Below are positions 59,674 through 64,000 of a stretch of 64,000 nucleotides of DNA, one piece after another. The translations under genes were made by a program, and so were the position numbers. Below the pieces are notes generated by a model, which was given only the letters and a program-made list of their open reading frames with translations, ran no database searches and was not told the origin of the DNA. Each line of letters starts with the position of its first letter. The first letter of the stretch is position 1. Source of the DNA: Homarus americanus (taxonomy: Eukaryota > Arthropoda > Malacostraca > Decapoda > Nephropidae); contig NW_024737068.1 in NCBI RefSeq assembly GCF_018991925.1, positions 6,648,492-6,712,491 of the forward strand, in the 5' to 3' direction.

Positions 59674-59745
59674 GGAGACCTGTGGTGTAATGGTTAGCAT
59701 GCTCGCTTCGCAAGCGAGCGGACCTGGGTTCGATTCCCGGGCAGG
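59674..59745 (+). tRNA. tRNA-like head of the SINE (Ala-CGC-like anticodon); not a functional tRNA
   Basis: D-arm-like, anticodon and T-arm portions are recognisable, and the anticodon loop TTCGCAA would read CGC. The 3' acceptor strand does not pair with GGAGACC and runs into the SINE body. It is therefore a pol III promoter head, not a tRNA gene. Confidence 0.5.
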
Positions 59746-60036
59746 GTAAAACTATGGGCAAGTTTTTTTTACGCCATTTGCCTCTGTCTACCCAGCAGTA
59801 ATTAGGAACCTGGGTGTTAATCGATTTGCGGATCGTGTTCGGGGTAATGGTTAGCCAGTGCAGTTGGTGAGTTGTCAGGTCTTCTCGGACTATTCATTGC
59901 CACAGGGTCATGCAGCTTGTTAACTTAGGGCGTGGTTATTGTGTTGGCGACAGCTTCTACACCTTGAACAAATTCACGCCTAGGCGGCCCTTGGGCCCGC
60001 CATCCTCGTTACATGAGGGACAACCAATATTTTTGG
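59674..60036 (+). mobile_element. tRNA-derived SINE, about 363 bp, inserted in (TATG)n
   Basis: The 5' end is tRNA-like. It has an A box TGGTGTAATGG (about 59683) and a perfect hairpin CTCGC-TTCGCAA-GCGAG with CGC in anticodon position. The B box GGTTCGATTCC lies at 59727-59737. A tRNA-unrelated body follows, with a stretch TTTGCCTCTGTCTACCCAGC and a second TAATGGTTAGCC phrase. It ends near 60036. (TATG)n flanks both ends (about 59652-59671 and 60037-60078), so the repeat may be the 3' tail, the target, or both. The body recalls conserved central domains of invertebrate SINEs, but I cannot name it. Confidence 0.8.
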
Positions 60037-61060
<1,024 letters not shown>

Positions 61061-61231
61061 CCCGATTTATATAACCAAGAACATGATAAAGAACAGACGG
61101 GATCCTTGTACCACGAAGGGGAAATATTTTTTGGGGGAAAATTCTGTTTATTTTCTGGTAAAAAATAGTTTCTTTTTAGAGGGTAAAACATAGACTTAAC
61201 CTGGCCGACGTGTACAGCTTTAAGCTATACC

Positions 61232-61283
61232 GGAGAGAGAGAGAGAGAGAGAGAGAGAGTGTGTGTGTGTGTGTGTGTGTGTG
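61232..61283. repeat. (GA)n-(GT)n compound microsatellite
   Basis: GA tract passing into a GT tract. Confidence 0.95.
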
Positions 61284-61379
61284 AGCTTCCACCACCACCT
61301 ACCCCCCCCTCCATCACAACCACTACACCACAGAAGGATTTAAAACCTCTTCAACTTTCAGACTAAAAATATCGAGAAA

Positions 61380-61915
61380 CCTGAACAAGATTTATTAATA
61401 TATATTCATAAAAGGATTAATTGAAATATATTCATAGAAGAATTAATTAAATTACATTTGTTGAAATATTAACCTTATTCATACAAAAATAATTACACTA
61501 TGGTCATAAAGGTAGAATTAATTAAAATTTATTCATAAAGGGGTTAAATAAAATGAATTAACAAAGAGATTAATTAAACTATATTCATTAAAAAATATTT
61601 ACCTGAAATATATTCAAAAAAGAATTATTTAGCATATATTCGTAAGACAAAAAATAATCAGAATATATTAATCACAAACAGCATAATTAAAATACAATTA
61701 TAAAAAAATTAATATACCCATAGAAGAATTAATTAGAAGATGTTCATAGCACAAGAAGCAGAGTGAACATACTCAGACATTCATTAAACGAATATCAACC
61801 CGTAAATATCTATAATACAAGGAACGTTTAAAACACAGTTAAGAAATGATTAATTGTAATATAGTCACAAAAGAATTAATTAGATTGTATTCATAAAATA
61901 ATTAATTCAGGGAAG
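61380..61915. repeat. Degenerate about 30-bp repeat ATTAATTAAAATATATTCATA
   Basis: Around fifteen loose copies of AATATATTCATAAAAG-AATTAATT, increasingly diverged to the right. AT-rich, no gene. Confidence 0.65.
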
Positions 61916-61926
61916 GCTTCACCTGT

Positions 61927-61929
<3 letters not shown>

Positions 61930-61980
<51 letters not shown>
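61930..61980. repeat. (CA)n microsatellite
   Basis: Perfect CA dinucleotide tract. Confidence 0.95.
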
Positions 61981-61982
<2 letters not shown>

Positions 61983-62470
61983 TCCAACATTTCTAAATCA
62001 TTTTCTTCACTCTGTTGGATCGTTCTTAATCTTCTTACTTTGTGTAAAACTAAATGAAAAATGGAAAGCAATTACTCACTATTTTTTTTTTATTGCAATA
62101 CAGGAAACCAATTCTCAAACTTCAGGTAGTTAAGAATGTTATCCTTTTGTGACGATATATCTAACCGATTCACTTTACTAATAACACAATGATATATTTC
62201 TCAAGATTCGTAAGTTAATTTAATTCTCGTAAATGTAAATGTGGTGACGTATGTAACTGAATCACTTACGACACAGTGATGGATACTTTAAAGTTTTGTA
62301 AGTTGTTTTGCCTAACTGGTGATGTTAGAACGTGTATAGTTATCTCACTTATATAACTTACTTACGACACTTTAATTGATGCTCCAAGGTTCGTTTATTA
62401 AGTATATTCTCCTAAATGGACATGTGGGAAGGTTTAACTGCCATACTTCAGTTACAAAGAAACAAAATGG
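61981..62470. other. AT-rich stretch before the assembly gap
   Basis: Loosely repeated phrases (ATGATATATTTCTCAAG / ATGGATACTTTAAAG, CGTAAATGTAAATGTG / CCTAAATGGACATGTG) recur at about 100-bp spacing. This may be an old tandem duplication. No gene. Confidence 0.4.
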
Positions 62471-62569
62471 NNNNNNNNNNNNNNNNNNNNNNNNNNNNNN
62501 NNNNNNNNNNNNNNNNNNNNNNNNNNNNNNNNNNNNNNNNNNNNNNNNNNNNNNNNNNNNNNNNNNNNN
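62471..62569. other. Assembly gap (99 N)
   Basis: Run of unknown bases. True length is not known from the sequence. Confidence 0.99.
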
Positions 62570-62865
62570 CGCCTCTCTATCTCTCCGCGTCTCTCTATCT
62601 CTTCACGCCTCTCTATCTCTCCACGCATCTCTATCTCTCCGCGTCTCTCTATCTCTCTCCGTCTCTCTATCTCTCCGCGTCTCTCTATCTCTCCACGCCT
62701 CTCTATCTCTCCACGCCTCTCTATCTCTCCACGCCTCTCTATCTCTCCGCGTCTCTCTATCTCTTCACGCCTCTCTATCTCTCCACGCATCTCTATCTCT
62801 CCGCGTCTCTCTATCTCTCTCCGTCTCTCTATCTCTCTCCGTCTCTCTATCTCTCCACCTATCAG
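62570..62865. repeat. About 18-bp CTCTCTATCTCTCCRCGC minisatellite
   Basis: About 16 copies of CTCTATCTCTCCACGCCT or its GCGTCT variant. A block of several units appears duplicated at about 126-bp spacing (62579 and 62705 neighbourhoods are nearly identical). It abuts the gap, which probably reflects collapse of this array. Confidence 0.9.
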
Positions 62866-63115
62866 TCCTCGCAGGTAATGCCACATCTCTACCACAATAA
62901 ACCACAATCCCATTTTACGCACGACTATAAGAAGCGAAATCATTTTTAATAACCTCTAACAACCAGTTGGGGTAATATCCGCCCTTCTGCTCATTACGTC
63001 TAATTATCTTCCTCGACATTATTAACTCGCCAAATATGAACGATAATCACAACGCTAAAATAACTGATCGCGAAATTATGATTAACGGTATGAATTACAA
63101 GCGTTTATAAATTTA
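62866..63115. other. Short unique stretch
   Basis: Balanced AT-rich sequence without recognised features. Confidence 0.4.
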
Positions 63116-63119
63116 ATGT

Positions 63120-63535
63120 GATGGTAGTGAGGGAGAGTGTGTGAGGGAGAGTGTGTGAGGGAGAGTGTGTGAGGGAGAGTGTGTGAGGGAGAGTGTGTGG
63201 GGGTGAGGGAGAGTGAGAGAGGGAGGATGGGGAAAGTAAAAGAGAAAGTATGTGTGTATGTGGAGGAGTGTCAAAAAAAAGAAAACGGGAGGGAGTTTGA
63301 GTGTAGAAGAGAAAGAGAGAAAGTAAAGGTGAGTGTGTGAGGGATAAGTGAGGAGTGAGAGAGGAAGAGAGAGTGTGTGTGTTTGGAAAAGAGTGAAAGG
63401 GTAAAGGAAGAGAGTGAATGTGTGGGAAGGAGAGTGAAAGAGAGCGAAAGAGAAAGAAAGAAGGAGATACTAGGTTAAAGAAGAGGGAGATATACACAGA
63501 CAGAGAGAGAAATAGACATGAAAAATTAGAGACAC

Positions 63536-63567
<32 letters not shown>

Positions 63568-63570
63568 CTA
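63120..63570. repeat. 16-bp GTGTGTGAGGGAGAGT repeat and purine-rich tract
   Basis: Five near-perfect 16-bp units lie at 63130-63205, then purine-rich sequence ends in (GA)n at about 63535-63567. Confidence 0.88.
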
Positions 63571-64000
63571 TATCACTGACGCTGGTTGACATACTGGCAA
63601 CACTTACGTTAATACCTTTGGCTACACTGATGAACCGGTGTTAATCTCCCCACCTTAATTAAGTGTAGAGTGGACAGGACTATAACATATTTATATTTAT
63701 CTATCTATGTTTTTATTTATTTGTTTATTGTATGTTTTTATTTATTTATTTATTTATTTATTTATTACGTTTTAAAGTTTAACTGGACGATTATCTCCAA
63801 ATAGCGTAAAATATCTATATAACGAAAAGCTCCTATACATCAAACAGACTAATATGAATGGTATATGTGTCCCTCATATATAAACACATAAATAATATAC
63901 GGACAGCCCACCTGACGTAAACTATTCACAACAACATCGTTAGTTAAATACCTGTAATATACATCTGTATCACATCACTAAAAAAAAATTAATATTAATA
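63571..64000. other. AT-rich window end with (TTTA)n
   Basis: (TTTA)n at 63735-63765. No gene. Confidence 0.6.

Noticed and set aside
59674..59745. Functional tRNA-Ala (CGC) gene
   Set aside because: The acceptor stem does not close and the sequence continues into a SINE body with a repeat tail.

Overview
The window is arthropod nuclear DNA, most likely from a decapod crustacean. This is an inference from five things: extreme simple-sequence-repeat density, interstitial (TTAGG)n arrays (the arthropod telomere motif), large introns, CR1-like LINE, Tc1/mariner and tRNA-SINE debris, and an arthropod-type neural Ig-superfamily gene. No prokaryotic or viral gene organisation is visible. Almost all of the longer open frames in the window are artefacts of stop-free microsatellites such as (TG)n, (GA)n, (TTA)n and (CAC)n.

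The one host gene I can support is a dpr-family gene (defective proboscis extension response; two-Ig-domain neuronal surface protein) on the + strand. Its six coding exons lie at 1448-1496 (signal peptide), 8477-8649, 21862-22072, 23361-23479, 32360-32528 and 32936-33060. Joined by phase they give about 281 residues: signal peptide, Ig1 (C65, W77, C127), Ig2 (C166, W179, C224), and a C-terminal hydrophobic tail typical of GPI-anchored members. The five introns total about 31 kb and are built largely from microsatellites and minisatellites. One splice junction (3' end of exon 4) does not work as written: a canonical GT is available only one base out of frame.

The most unusual structure surrounds exon 5. 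Upstream, at 30219-32359, a tandem array of about 44 imperfect units of roughly 50 bp repeats the exon's own 3' splice site: a CT tract, then CAG, then about 13 bases of the exon start. The last unit runs straight into the real exon. Downstream, intron 5 is a tandem array of about 42-45-bp units that repeats 5'-splice-site-like sequence. Exon 5 is therefore sandwiched between arrays of decoy acceptors and decoy donors.

Intron 2 carries a 79-bp satellite-like array (13880-15350), a Tc1-type MITE relic (12880-13123), and an approximately 890-bp (TTA)n tract. Intron 3 is nearly half (TG)n. Intron 4 holds a decayed mariner-like transposase on the minus strand (about 23590-24967) and about 3.5 kb of alternating polypyrimidine and polypurine blocks.

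Downstream of the gene (33-64 kb) I see no host gene. This part holds a cluster of perfect CRE palindromes (33849-34775), minisatellites (including a TGACGTG-rich array at 40710-41920 and a CAC-rich array at 39590-40620), a large imperfect inverted-repeat element (about 48948-50497), two unrelated 5'-truncated LINE copies joined head to head between two (TG)n tracts (55060-58340), a tRNA-derived SINE (59674-60036), and one assembly gap (62471-62569). The remaining stretches are AT-rich and featureless to reading by eye.
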